The notes beneath the pieces were generated by a model. It saw nothing but the letters and a program-made list of their open reading frames with translations. It was not told the DNA's origin and searched no databases. Source: Crenarchaeota archaeon 13_1_40CM_3_52_17 (lineage in GTDB: Archaea; Thermoproteota; Bathyarchaeia; 40CM-2-53-6). Taken from it: DNA of 39,566 nucleotides. This document shows positions 15,660-23,905 of the stretch, piece by piece; position 1 is the stretch's first letter; each line of letters opens with the position of its first letter. The stretch is taken from contig MNGN01000055.1 in NCBI GenBank assembly GCA_001918745.1, positions 1 through 39,566 of the forward strand. The letters run 5' to 3'. Made by a program: the position numbers and the translations under genes.

Positions 15660-15830
15660 AAGAAAAGCTGCCATCCCTATTCTCTTCGCCGAAAGACTTC
15701 AGTGAATATTGACCCAACACAACTCGCGGGTTCTTGACCAAGCTAATTCTTCGCTAGCGGATGACGCAGGCTCAGCCTATGGCTAACCTTCAAGACAGTT
15801 ACAATATCCTTTATCTCGACAGCTGAATCC

Positions 15831-16658
15831 GTGGAAACCGGAAGGGTGGTTGGACTGCCGAAGTCGTTCGAGACTGGAATTGACGCTTTGGACAAAGTCC
15901 TTCCAAAGGGGATTCCCAGAAACAGCCTTACTATTCTGGCGGGAGACCTTGGGACGGGAAAGTCTGTGCTGATGGAACAACTCCTCTACAGTATGCTGAA
16001 GGTGGAGAAGGAGCCGTGCATCTACATGAATTTTGAAGGACCCCCTATAGCACTTCAACAGGATATGGAGTCGTTCGGCTGGGACATCGACCGGTATTTG
16101 GATTCTGGACAGCTCAAGTTTCTAGACTGCTTCTCTTTCCGAATGGAACCAACTGAGACTCCGAAATATTCTCACTTCGTCAAGGATCCGAAAGATCTTC
16201 ACTCTGTCACGAGTGCGCTATTCACGATGATGGAAGAGATGAAGATGATGGGAAGAGGGGCCGTCTTTGTCGATTCCTTGACAGAGATGTTTACGCTAGT
16301 TCAGGAAGAGAGGCCGTTGGTCTTCCACATGCTTGACGGTGTCAAGTCTTGGCGGGCCAAGGGTCCCAAGGAACGTCTAGTTCCGTTCTTCTGCTCTCAC
16401 CACACGCCGCTGCGAGCGTATGCTGATCTTGACGATTTGCTATTCTATGTGGTTGATGGAATAGTTGATGTTAGATTCAACCCGGGGTTCGCCGATAGAG
16501 GCCTACTGGTCAAACAGTTCCGGGTACGAAAGATGAAGGGCGCGCCTCATGAAACCTATTGGGTGACATTCCAAGTTACCGCTTCCGGAATCGTAGAGGT
16601 TCCGCTCCCAGTCCCTGTACTGACGTCGGACAAGCCTCGTACAAGCAGAAAGAAGTAG
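15831..16658 (+). CDS. KaiC-like RecA-superfamily ATPase
   Basis: 275 residues, a single RecA-fold domain of the archaeal KaiC-like group. It begins with the family opening SFETGIDALDKVLPKGIPRNSLTILAGD, Walker A GDLGTGKS (38-45), a signalling loop CIYMNFEGPP, Walker B AVFVDS near 143 and a C-terminal strand-rich part (LLVKQFRVRKMKGAPHETYWVTFQV) that closes the family core. Archaeal members act as ATP-dependent switches in signal networks, often with regulators encoded nearby. Start is GTG; upstream frame closes at a TGA with no other start. The next gene begins 3 bp after its stop. Confidence 0.85.
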   Translation: METGRVVGLPKSFETGIDALDKVLPKGIPRNSLTILAGDLGTGKSVLMEQLLYSMLKVEKEPCIYMNFEGPPIALQQDMESFGWDIDRYLDSGQLKFLDCFSFRMEPTETPKYSHFVKDPKDLHSVTSALFTMMEEMKMMGRGAVFVDSLTEMFTLVQEERPLVFHMLDGVKSWRAKGPKERLVPFFCSHHTPLRAYADLDDLLFYVVDGIVDVRFNPGFADRGLLVKQFRVRKMKGAPHETYWVTFQVTASGIVEVPLPVPVLTSDKPRTSRKK

Positions 16659-16661
16659 CTC

Positions 16662-17147
16662 TTGCCAAAGGTTACGCTGGAAGGGCTAACAGTGCCCACT
16701 ACCCATCATCCTCCCGTTCATCATGACAATAACCATTCGATTCCCACGAGCCACGCTGCTCCTCACAGCGGGGCTCCACGAATCAAGGTGCCATACTCCA
16801 AGAATCCCGTTTACGTTGCTGAGGGCTACAGCCCGCCTGTAGTCTCCGGCCGCAATTTCGAGTACGAGACGACACCGCAAAACGCTGCTTACTGGCAAGC
16901 GCTTACGCTCACCTATAGACAGGCTATGAAGAAAGAAGCTGATACCAGGGGCATCGATCTCCGTCTTCTCCTCGACGAGCGACGGTCAGGAGCTTTCCAT
17001 TGTGTCGGATGCGGCAAGCCCATGGTCATGCGGGAGTTGTTCGCTAATGGCGACAGGGTCTACCAGTGCTGGAACGGGGACTGCGTGAAGAGAATCATAC
17101 GATACCAGTATCAGGCCCAAACTGGCCGCGTCATAGAAGTCACATAA
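16662..17147 (+). CDS. Unknown zinc-binding protein coupled to the KaiC-like gene
   Basis: 161 residues from a TTG 3 bp after the KaiC-like stop, so translation is probably coupled. Residues 1-50 are low-complexity with many His and Pro (TTHHPPVHHDNNH), a possible metal-binding or flexible tail. The C-terminal half has helices (AAYWQALTLTYRQAMKKEAD) then a ribbon-like HCVGCGKPM...YQCWNGDC motif. No known family recognised. Tight linkage suggests it is a partner or output of the ATPase. Confidence 0.6.
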   Translation: MPKVTLEGLTVPTTHHPPVHHDNNHSIPTSHAAPHSGAPRIKVPYSKNPVYVAEGYSPPVVSGRNFEYETTPQNAAYWQALTLTYRQAMKKEADTRGIDLRLLLDERRSGAFHCVGCGKPMVMRELFANGDRVYQCWNGDCVKRIIRYQYQAQTGRVIEVT

Positions 17148-17235
17148 CCGTCTTGTTCGTTGACGCTTCAGCCGAGAGGAATATCTACCTAGAGATAGCC
17201 ATTAACTCGTACCGATTACGGCTATAGCTAGGTGT

Positions 17236-17634
17236 CTATCGCATCCGGGAAACGTGATGGGGCTCAATCTTCAATAGAACCCTTTTCTCGCCAGGTCTTC
17301 TATTCTGATATTTCTCAGCACCAGTGTATTTCTTCGCCATCTTATCGATGTGCCCTTCGGCTTCCGGTCCAGTTATCTGTTCGATGACGCGACCGCGAAT
17401 CATTACGAGCTTGTACGGGTTCCCTTGCTCCGTAATCGCGAGAGCAACCTGCGGATTCTTCTTGATGTTTCTGTGTTTCACGCGACCGACTGCTGTGTTG
17501 ATGAGCACATGGTGTCCGTCCGTATCGACCCATGTGGGAGTGACTTGAGGCGAGCCGTCGGGATTTACGGTGGCTAAGAAGATGAAGTTCTTACCCTCGA
17601 GAATTTTCCGTGCATCATCATCGAGTTTCGTCAT
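17236..17634 (-). CDS. PPOX-class F420/FMN-dependent protein
   Basis: 132 residues from ATG 17634 (a longer frame to 17775 adds a non-conserved tail and overlaps the next gene). The typical small F420-dependent form: KNFIFLATVNPDGSPQVTPTWVDTDGHHVLINTAVGRVKHRNIKKNPQVALAI, then PYKLVMIRGRVIEQITGPEAEGHIDKMAKKYTG and RVLLKIEPHHV. Members bind F420 or a flavin in a dimer groove and reduce small organics or biliverdin-like compounds; the substrate here is unknown. An AATAAAGG TATA-like element about 40 bp upstream fits a short leader. Confidence 0.85.
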   Translation of the reverse strand: MTKLDDDARKILEGKNFIFLATVNPDGSPQVTPTWVDTDGHHVLINTAVGRVKHRNIKKNPQVALAITEQGNPYKLVMIRGRVIEQITGPEAEGHIDKMAKKYTGAEKYQNRRPGEKRVLLKIEPHHVSRMR

Positions 17635-17847
17635 AGTTGAACAATCAAGAACCTCACTGGGATTGCCCCCTTTATTGGTTTCTTCTGAGGAGTAGCCGGT
17701 TCGTTCGACGGAACGTATCTGCTCAGCTGGCCTATGCCTCGACTGACGATCCCTCTCGATACCTTCGGCTCTCATTCAAAGTTACGTGAGACTTTAGTCC
17801 CGTGTTGGTTCTCGTTCGACAGGTTCTGTTTCGCGGGGAGCAGTCAG

Positions 17848-20247
17848 GTGCCACAAGCCAAAACGACTAGATACGCTGTCCTCTTTGCGGTATCGATTAT
17901 CTCCCTGACCTATGCAGGCCTTCCTCCTGCCGCGCGTGCCGTTCCTCAATATTCGTTGACACCACTACCATTCATAACGCAAGAGGGATACTCGGTTCTT
18001 CTGATTCTGAATGTAGTTGGAGCTTCTCCTAGTACACTGTACCAGTTCAACTTCCACGTTAGGGATCCCTCGACGAAGGTATGGAATTCGGTTCTCGAAA
18101 ACTATACGACATTCTCAGGTCAAACACAGTTCAGCCTACTCCCATCATATCCGAGCGCTGCGTTCATAGGGGCTGGCGGCGGCACAAGCTCCCTCGTAGG
18201 GCAGTATGTCGGATGGGTTAACCAGACAAGGCCGGCATTGGCAACGAACACTGCCGTGGCAGTTACTACCAACGGTTTCTTTTTCATTCTCACGGATAAT
18301 ACCGAGTATCAAAGGACTGACACGGTGGGAATAAGAGCTACAGGATACAATAGCTTAGAACCTGCGACTGTAATCATAAGAACCCAAACGAGTTCGACAG
18401 TCGTTCTCAACGCGACGACCGCGGCCTCATCAGTGGGAATAATCACCGTCTCCTGGAAGATTCCTAGAAACGCAATTATCGACAACTACCTAGTCACCAT
18501 AACAGGCAAAGTTACGGCGAAGACCCCGCCAGACGCACAGGGCTTCATTGTGCGAGCTGCAACAATGTCTATCTCAACATTCACTTCTAGCAAGACCTCG
18601 TATCAGAGAACGGAGACAATGAAATTCTCGTTCAAGTCAACCTACCCAGATGGACAATACGCTAACAGTGGAACAGCGCTGTTGATTTTGGCGAGCCCTG
18701 TCGGAAGCAGTGTACCGCTGACAGCTGTGTATGACAGCATTGCTCAGACCTTCAACGCGACCTACAAGATATTTCCTAATAATCAGACAGGCATTTGGAC
18801 TGCGTCGCTAGGGGTCAATGGTTTTGATGATGGATTCGGGAACAATGGCCCAAACACGGCGGTGACAACATCACCTCAGCTTCAACCCGCGGTGCTCGCA
18901 ATCACTATTACTTCCAAGTCTTATTTTGCCATAGGCGAACAGATTAGGTTCAATGCCACGATCGAGTACCCTGACTTGACAAACCTCCAGTCGGGTCAAG
19001 TGGCTGCCTTCCTCTTATTCTCAGGAGGCGGACATAATGACACGATACCGCTGGTCTACGATTCAACGATTAACTTCTGGGTTGGAACCTATACGCCCGG
19101 TAACGAGCCTGGAGGCCTATGGTCGCTAACCGTGGCAGGGGCCGATTCAGCTTCCCCAGCAAATTCTGGAAAAGCGACGAAAACCATACAGTTGCAGGAT
19201 AGGGTTCCTACAGCTAGTTTCACTTTTACTAGCGGAACCATTCTCACATCTGCGTCGGTCAGTTTTGATGGAAGCGCTAGCTTCGATCCTGATGGGACGA
19301 TTGTGGGTTACGCGTGGGATTTCGGTGACGGATCGACAGGATCGGGAGTGACCCCCTCTCACAGCTACTCCATAGCCGGCACATACACTGCCAAGCTAAA
19401 TGCCACTGACAACAGCGGCTCGACCGCAGTTTCCGCCCAGTCAATAACAATCACTGACCGACCCCCTGTCGTCACAACAGCACTATCCTCGACAAATCCC
19501 TCACCTGGACAAGCGGTTATCATAACGATCACAGCCTCTGACCCTGACGGCACACTTGTAACCACCACTGTGAACTGGGGTGATGGGACCACCGACACCA
19601 TATCTGGTCCTCCCTCCACAGATAGCCACACATACTCTTTGACGAACGGACCCCCTTCGGCAACCTTCACTATCACTGTAACCGTACACGACAATAGTGG
19701 TTCGACATCAAGCGCAACACCCAGCATCACAGTCACCGACCAACAGCCACTCATAACGTGGACCCCGCCCGCGGCGACCAGTTTGTCTGGCCAGGCAGTC
19801 ACAGCGGCGATCTCAACCTCTGACCCAGATGGAACCGTTACGAGTGTCACCGTCAACTGGGGTGATGGAAAGGTCGACACACTGACATCTGGGACAACGA
19901 CGGGCAGTCACACCTACTCGTTAGCGAACTCCGCTACGTCTGCAACCTACACTATTACGGTCACCGTAGTCGATAACAATGGATCCACGAAGACCGCAAC
20001 ATCGAGCATTACCGTTCAATCGAATCAGCCAAACAATAGCGTCTCTTTTCCACTCTACTATTTTGGAATTCTTGCAGCGCTAATCGCAGTGCTGCTGACA
20101 GGGGCATTCCTAGCTTTCAGGAGACACAAGGTGACGCATGCGAGGTTGAAGATTGATCTCGAGGCTGTCAAGGCAGAAGCAGGACGGATCGAGAACCAGG
20201 AATTCTTCCAGTCTGTAAAAGACCAATTGAAGAAGGATAAGGAATGA
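17848..20247 (+). CDS. Membrane-anchored surface protein with three PKD domains
   Basis: 799 residues from GTG 17848, which has a GGGGAG ribosome site 8-10 bp before it; a longer frame begins at 17734. A signal peptide follows at once (TTRYAVLFAVSIISLTYAG, cleavage near the AARA). The N-terminal 450 residues are beta-rich with many Ser/Thr/Asn and repeated YPD/YPSL-type strands. Then come three PKD modules: WDFGDGSTGSG with SHSYSIAGTYT, VNWGDGTTDT, and VNWGDGKVDT. The C-terminus has one membrane helix (FPLYYFGILAALIAVLLTGAFLAF) and a charged cytoplasmic tail of about 50 residues that looks helical. Its stop overlaps the ATG of the MinD gene by 4 bases. Confidence 0.85.
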   Translation: MPQAKTTRYAVLFAVSIISLTYAGLPPAARAVPQYSLTPLPFITQEGYSVLLILNVVGASPSTLYQFNFHVRDPSTKVWNSVLENYTTFSGQTQFSLLPSYPSAAFIGAGGGTSSLVGQYVGWVNQTRPALATNTAVAVTTNGFFFILTDNTEYQRTDTVGIRATGYNSLEPATVIIRTQTSSTVVLNATTAASSVGIITVSWKIPRNAIIDNYLVTITGKVTAKTPPDAQGFIVRAATMSISTFTSSKTSYQRTETMKFSFKSTYPDGQYANSGTALLILASPVGSSVPLTAVYDSIAQTFNATYKIFPNNQTGIWTASLGVNGFDDGFGNNGPNTAVTTSPQLQPAVLAITITSKSYFAIGEQIRFNATIEYPDLTNLQSGQVAAFLLFSGGGHNDTIPLVYDSTINFWVGTYTPGNEPGGLWSLTVAGADSASPANSGKATKTIQLQDRVPTASFTFTSGTILTSASVSFDGSASFDPDGTIVGYAWDFGDGSTGSGVTPSHSYSIAGTYTAKLNATDNSGSTAVSAQSITITDRPPVVTTALSSTNPSPGQAVIITITASDPDGTLVTTTVNWGDGTTDTISGPPSTDSHTYSLTNGPPSATFTITVTVHDNSGSTSSATPSITVTDQQPLITWTPPAATSLSGQAVTAAISTSDPDGTVTSVTVNWGDGKVDTLTSGTTTGSHTYSLANSATSATYTITVTVVDNNGSTKTATSSITVQSNQPNNSVSFPLYYFGILAALIAVLLTGAFLAFRRHKVTHARLKIDLEAVKAEAGRIENQEFFQSVKDQLKKDKE

Positions 20248-21029
20248 CAAAAGTAATCGCCGTCCACTCTTTCAAGGGCGGAACTGGAAAAACAACACTA
20301 ACCGCCAACATAGCAGCAATACTCGCCAAGAACCGAAGAGTAGGAGTCATGGACCTCGACCTGTCCGGACCGGGCTTACACGTGCTCTTCGGTTTGAAGA
20401 AGAGCGAGATCAAGGCAACCCTCACCGATATATTTCTTGGAGACGCAACGCCAGCGGATGTGGTGATAGATCTGACACAGAGGTTCAACCTCAAGAAAGG
20501 AGGACTGTTCTTCTGTCCGGCAAGCAACAAAGTGGAGGATATGCTACGATTGCTTAAGTCCGGGTTGGAAGTCGAAATATTCCAAGACACAATACAGAAA
20601 GTTGGAGAACAAAACAAGCTCGACTATATCATCGTCGATACTCATCCTGGAGTCGAGAACGATACTGTTCTCGCGATGGGTTGCTGCGATGCTCTTGTAC
20701 TTGTGTCAAGGGTTGATCAGCAAGACTTGTTCGGAACGGCTGTAATGGTGTTGTTAGCGGAAACATTCGAGAAACCCACCTTCCTCACGCTTAACATGGT
20801 TCCGCCCGGTGTCCGGATCAAGGACGCCATAAAGGTCGGCCAGGAACTGTCCCAGTTGTTCAGGTCGCGCTTCTTGCAAGCATTCGAGTTTCAGCTGGAC
20901 GTAATCAACAACCTGAGCAGATCCGTATTCGTCGTGGACAATCCCGACTCGTCTTTCGCCAAGAAGGTAACCGAAGCCGTAGATACCCTAGAGAGAGAAT
21001 TATCAGGAGCGACAAAGATTGCAAACTAA
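20244..21029 (+). CDS. MinD/ParA-family ATPase
   Basis: 261 residues with the deviant Walker A KGGTGKTT (11-18), the switch region MDLDLSGPGLH (in which the signature Asp is present), and Walker B YIIVDTHPG. These P-loop ATPases dimerise on ATP and position cargo or complexes at membranes or on DNA. A short C-terminus without the MinD amphipathic helix (ERELSGATKIAN) hints that it is held by a partner rather than by lipid. It begins with ATGA overlap from the PKD gene and ends 11 bp inside the V4R gene, so the three are translated together. Confidence 0.88.
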   Translation: MTKVIAVHSFKGGTGKTTLTANIAAILAKNRRVGVMDLDLSGPGLHVLFGLKKSEIKATLTDIFLGDATPADVVIDLTQRFNLKKGGLFFCPASNKVEDMLRLLKSGLEVEIFQDTIQKVGEQNKLDYIIVDTHPGVENDTVLAMGCCDALVLVSRVDQQDLFGTAVMVLLAETFEKPTFLTLNMVPPGVRIKDAIKVGQELSQLFRSRFLQAFEFQLDVINNLSRSVFVVDNPDSSFAKKVTEAVDTLERELSGATKIAN

Positions 21030-21843
21030 CCCCAAACGCTCAACAGGCTACGACCTCCGAAGACTCGTAGGATCGGTGAACCAGCTCCGCTTCAACGACA
21101 ACAAAGGAGAAGTGTCATTTTTCGGACAGAAAATGATCATCCTCCGGAGAGATGTTATTCGGATTATGCGGGAAGCTCTCGAAAGACTGGTCGGAGATCA
21201 GTCAGCACCGTTCCTCTCTTACTTGGCGAGTGGCATAGGCGTGCACGAAGGAAGTATTTTCAGGGAGAGCATCGGGTCCACAGGCGAGCAGAGCAGACAG
21301 AGCCTAGAGAACTTGGTTCACTCGGCACTGGAAGACACGAACCTCGGACTGGGCAAGATCCGAATCGACGGGCTCGACTTCGACAAGAGCAGCGCAAACA
21401 TAGTTGTAGCCAACTGCTTTGAAGCCACGGAGAACGGGTCATCGGAAGAACCAAACTGCATATTCACCAGCGGATTCCTAGCTGGAATATTCGCCGAGGT
21501 GCTCGACAAAACGGTTCAGGCAAAAGAGGTCCGCTGTATATCGCAGGGCGCGCCAGAGTGCGAGTTCCAAATCTCCCTCGTCGAAACAGGTGATGGACAA
21601 GAAGCTGAAAGGCCAAAAGTAGACCTGAAAGACGTTGACGGTGGAGCCCCGCTGAAGGGAGAAGTGAAACCAGGCACCGGTGGAGGCTCAACCAACTCGA
21701 AATCGGCCATAGGCACGTCAGAAGGCACTTCGGAAGATCAAACCGAAAGGTCGGACAGCGCCGATATGGATGCTGGAGTCGAGAAAGCGGCCAGAATCGC
21801 CAAACACAAACAGCACTTCTGGAACAAGTTCAAGAAAGAATAG
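21019..21843 (+). CDS. V4R-domain protein
   Basis: 274 residues from TTG 21019, overlapping the MinD gene. Residues about 30-190 form a V4R (4-vinyl-reductase-like) domain: a helical dimer segment with IMREALERLVGDQSAPFLSYLASGIGVHEG, strands with IRIDGLDFDKSSANIVVANCFEA, and the terminal CxxxGxxxCEFQI motif (CISQGAPECEFQI). V4R domains bind small hydrophobic ligands or act as sensory modules. After it is a disordered Gly/Ser/Glu linker (GGGSTNSKSAIGTSEGTSED) and a basic C-terminal helix (RIAKHKQHFWNKFKKE), which could touch membrane or nucleic acid. Likely sensor partner of the MinD ATPase and PKD protein. Confidence 0.8.
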   Translation: MQTNPKRSTGYDLRRLVGSVNQLRFNDNKGEVSFFGQKMIILRRDVIRIMREALERLVGDQSAPFLSYLASGIGVHEGSIFRESIGSTGEQSRQSLENLVHSALEDTNLGLGKIRIDGLDFDKSSANIVVANCFEATENGSSEEPNCIFTSGFLAGIFAEVLDKTVQAKEVRCISQGAPECEFQISLVETGDGQEAERPKVDLKDVDGGAPLKGEVKPGTGGGSTNSKSAIGTSEGTSEDQTERSDSADMDAGVEKAARIAKHKQHFWNKFKKE

Positions 21844-21898
21844 ACCACTCCGGACAGATAGATCGTCGGAAAGTCTTTGTTTCTAGCGTAGCCAGAGG

Positions 21899-22011
21899 CG
21901 CCGGGAGTGGGATTCGAACCCACGAGGGCGTGACGCCCAACGGCTGTCGTGTCCTGGCCCTCATCTCTTGAGATCTCGAGGCCGTCGCTTTAACCACTCA
22001 GCCATCCCGGC
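21899..22011 (-). tRNA. tRNA-Ser(CGA) with intron
   Basis: Minus strand, 5' end at 22011. Acceptor stem GCCGGGA pairs with TCCCGGC; D arm GCT...AGC; anticodon stem ACGGC/GCCGT; long variable arm GGGCG-TCA-CGCCC; T arm GTGGG-TTCGAAT-CCCAC. Position 73 is G, the serine identity base, and the anticodon is CGA. Between C34GA and the 3' stem are 29 extra bases (21946-21974), placed here at the canonical 37/38 site; the exact splice points are ambiguous because CGA is repeated at both ends. CCA is not encoded. A TTTAAGA TATA-like element lies about 30 bp upstream. Confidence 0.88.
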
Positions 22012-22077
22012 GTGAACTGCCACTGGGATGTCGGTCTTAAACCACTTTCGAAATGGACCGAGTGCGTCAGGTTCTTT

Positions 22078-22500
22078 CTATTTTCCACTTGAAAGCGTCG
22101 TGCCAGGATTTTGCGCGAACTGGGCAGTGTTAGGAGTTGAGAATACCGGATCGTTTCGTTGCACACGTTTCGGATAGAGATGGTCCGCGACCACTCGATC
22201 TCGAAGCAAGACCATCCTGTCTCTCAGAGAGTCTTGATAGGAGAAGTCCGCCCTCACCTGGTATTCCTGGCAGAGCAACGTCATTGTTCGATAGATGAGC
22301 ACACGTGCGCTTGCTCCGAGAGAATCCATCAGGACTGCGACAACATCGTCAAATCGCGAGGATATTTCCGGGCGTTCAATTCCTTTCTTTGCAAGTAGGT
22401 CGTAGATGACATCGCGTACCGTCGAGCCCATGCCGTCGAGCGCGTTTCTGAAACACTCGTTGACTGTTTCATGGAACAGTGTCGAGATCTGAGTGCGCAA
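22078..22500 (-). CDS. Unknown 140-residue helical protein
   Basis: Family not recognised. All-helical with HETVNECFRNALDGMGSTVRDVIYDLLAKKGIERPEISSRFDDVVAVLMDSLGASARVLIYRTMTLLCQEY, which resembles the short helical proteins found widely in Nitrososphaerota without function. The TTG start precedes a Glu-poor polar N-terminus. The C-terminus (NTAQFAQNPGTTLSSGK) looks disordered. It lies downstream of tRNA-Ser on the same strand but is 67 bp apart with its own upstream region. Confidence 0.55.
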   Translation of the reverse strand: MRTQISTLFHETVNECFRNALDGMGSTVRDVIYDLLAKKGIERPEISSRFDDVVAVLMDSLGASARVLIYRTMTLLCQEYQVRADFSYQDSLRDRMVLLRDRVVADHLYPKRVQRNDPVFSTPNTAQFAQNPGTTLSSGK

Positions 22501-22745
22501 TAGTCAGTGGCCTGGAAGAGAGCATGTCCTCGGTCGAGCGGATACGTGTGTTGTAACAGTCAATTACCTTCTTCGGGACTGCGAAAGCCTCTTGTCTATC
22601 TTAGTTTTTCACTATTTCTGGTCGATGGGGAATGGGGTGGGGGAGAAAGGACGGTTTCAGCGACAGTGAGGCCAATTATCTCGCGAACGCGAGCCCTTTC
22701 TAGGCTGCGTGGAACAATGGCTGTGTCACCGTACAATTTACATTC

Positions 22746-22786
22746 AACGGTTTTATATGCCGTTAACAACGGGTTCATGAGGAAGG
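22746..22786 (+). promoter_or_regulatory. TATA box within an inverted repeat, plus ribosome site, of the ferredoxin gene
   Basis: TTTTATAT (22751-22758) is flanked by AACGG (22746-22750) and CCGTT (22760-22764), a perfect inverted repeat centred on the TATA box. A third AACGG follows near 22768. GAGGAAGG (22779-22786) lies 7 bp before the TTG at 22794. A protein bound to the repeat would block TBP. The rest of the 293-bp gap 22501-22793 holds no gene. Confidence 0.5.
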
Positions 22787-22793
22787 ATTAGCC

Positions 22794-23177
22794 TTGGCGG
22801 AAGGTAACGTTCGAAAACTCATCGAGGACGCTAGTTTTCCAAACCAGTGGCCTACAAAAGAGACGCATATTCAGCACAAGGTCCTCTACAAGAACGGTGT
22901 GAGCAAGGAGTACGGGGTCCATGGGAGCAATGTGGGTGTGGACTTTGACATCTGCATCGCCGACGGCATCTGCATCACCGTCTGCCCTGTGAACGTGTTC
23001 GACCGGCTCGAACTTCCCGGTGAACAGGAGAAGATGGACAAGGGTGTTACCAATGATAGTGGGAAGGCGCCTTTGGCGAACTGGAAAGCGGATCCGGCCA
23101 GGGAGCAGGACTGTATCTTCTGTCGGGCCTGCGAGATCCAGTGCCCCGTCCAAGCGATCAAGATCACCGAGCCCTAG
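22794..23177 (+). CDS. Zinc-containing 7Fe ferredoxin
   Basis: 127 residues. Closely follows the Sulfolobus zinc ferredoxin pattern. H25 and H28, H43 in GVHGSNVGVDFD and D100 in KADP are at the positions of the isolated zinc site. Cluster I has C54-x2-D57-x2-C60-x3-C64, with Asp in place of the second Cys as in the 3Fe-4S/4Fe forms; cluster II has C107-x2-C110-x2-C113-x3-C117. It is a low-potential electron carrier, likely for 2-oxoacid oxidoreductases. Starts at TTG with a good GAGGAAGG before it. Monocistronic with its own promoter. Confidence 0.92.
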   Translation: MAEGNVRKLIEDASFPNQWPTKETHIQHKVLYKNGVSKEYGVHGSNVGVDFDICIADGICITVCPVNVFDRLELPGEQEKMDKGVTNDSGKAPLANWKADPAREQDCIFCRACEIQCPVQAIKITEP

Positions 23178-23239
23178 ATCATCTCGCATAGTTCGTAGCT
23201 CGAAGGTTATTTTCACAAGGGTCCGGAGAGACGACTCTT

Positions 23240-23462
23240 TGTGTCCCGAGATGCTCTGTGCTATACCCCCCTCCCATGTTTTATAGAGAAAATTTTCTGT
23301 CAGGCACGGATAATCGGCGAGTCTCGCGGTTCAGGGCACAATCCGGGCTTGGATGAAAAAGCAAAATCATGGGAAATCTAGAACGATCTCCGAACGAATT
23401 AGGGCGAGAATCGAGCCATGTTCCAGATCCGAGATCAGGGCTGAAAATGGGCGAGTTCTCAC
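23240..23462 (+). repeat. Intergenic repeat, copy B
   Basis: Shares with copy C an exact 32-base block (23308-23339 matching 28161-28192) that contains the palindrome GCGAG-T-CTCGC. Outside it, blocks such as GATGCTCTGTGCTATACCCCC, TCTAGAAC and GGCGAGAATCGAG are shared with small indels. The 3' part (GATCAGGGCTGAAAATGGGCGAG near 23433) is also shared with copy A. Also contains AGAAAATTTTCT, a perfect palindrome near 23288-23299. It sits between two convergent genes (ending 23177 and 23485) and fills most of that 307-bp gap. Confidence 0.75.
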
Positions 23463-23484
23463 TGCAAGAGCTAGGTGCTAGGAG

Positions 23485-23892
23485 TCAAGTCCCGATTCGA
23501 ATGGCTAACCCAATAGGGTGGGCTTTGCTGCGGCTGAACATTTGGACAAACCTGATCATCCTGTAGGATATCCCATACTTCTTCTTAAGAAGTGAGAAGA
23601 GGTGTTCGGAGGATTCTGGTTCGATCATCCGTGCCTCTCCATCAACCCATGTGCCCTTGATGGTGCCTCGCGCGCTGCATGTGGCGACCCGGACTCGTGG
23701 GTTGTTTCGGATGCGCTTTATCTTTCCGGTGCTAGAATCAGTTCGAATGAACAGCTCCCCGTTCTCTTCGATGAACCATACAGGGGTGCGAACGGGGTCT
23801 CCAGTTTTCCGGTATGTTTCGATGCTGATGTGTTTCTGGCCCGCGAATTGAGACAATTTGTCTCCTGCCACGGTCAATTGAGATTGCTCCAC
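23485..23892 (-). CDS. PPOX-class F420-dependent oxidoreductase
   Basis: 135 residues, the compact class like mycobacterial Rv2061: FAGQKHISIETYRKTGDPVRTPVWFIEENGELFIRTDSSTGKIKRIRNNPRVRVATCSARGTIKGTWVDGEARMIEPESSEHLFSLLKKKYGI. The PVRTPVWF and GKIKRIRNNPRVRVATC segments are the F420/phosphate-binding part. It ends a leftward four-gene operon (PPOX 26331 - HtrA - DUF1512 - this). It begins 13 bp after the DUF1512 stop. Substrate unknown. Confidence 0.85.
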   Translation of the reverse strand: MEQSQLTVAGDKLSQFAGQKHISIETYRKTGDPVRTPVWFIEENGELFIRTDSSTGKIKRIRNNPRVRVATCSARGTIKGTWVDGEARMIEPESSEHLFSLLKKKYGISYRMIRFVQMFSRSKAHPIGLAIRIGT

Positions 23893-23905
23893 GGTCGAGG
23901 TTCCT

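Noticed and set aside
19365-19880. 171-codon minus-strand frame inside the PKD gene
   Set aside because: It is the mirror of the repetitive Thr/Ser/Val coding sequence; no recognisable domain, and the plus-strand gene is clear.
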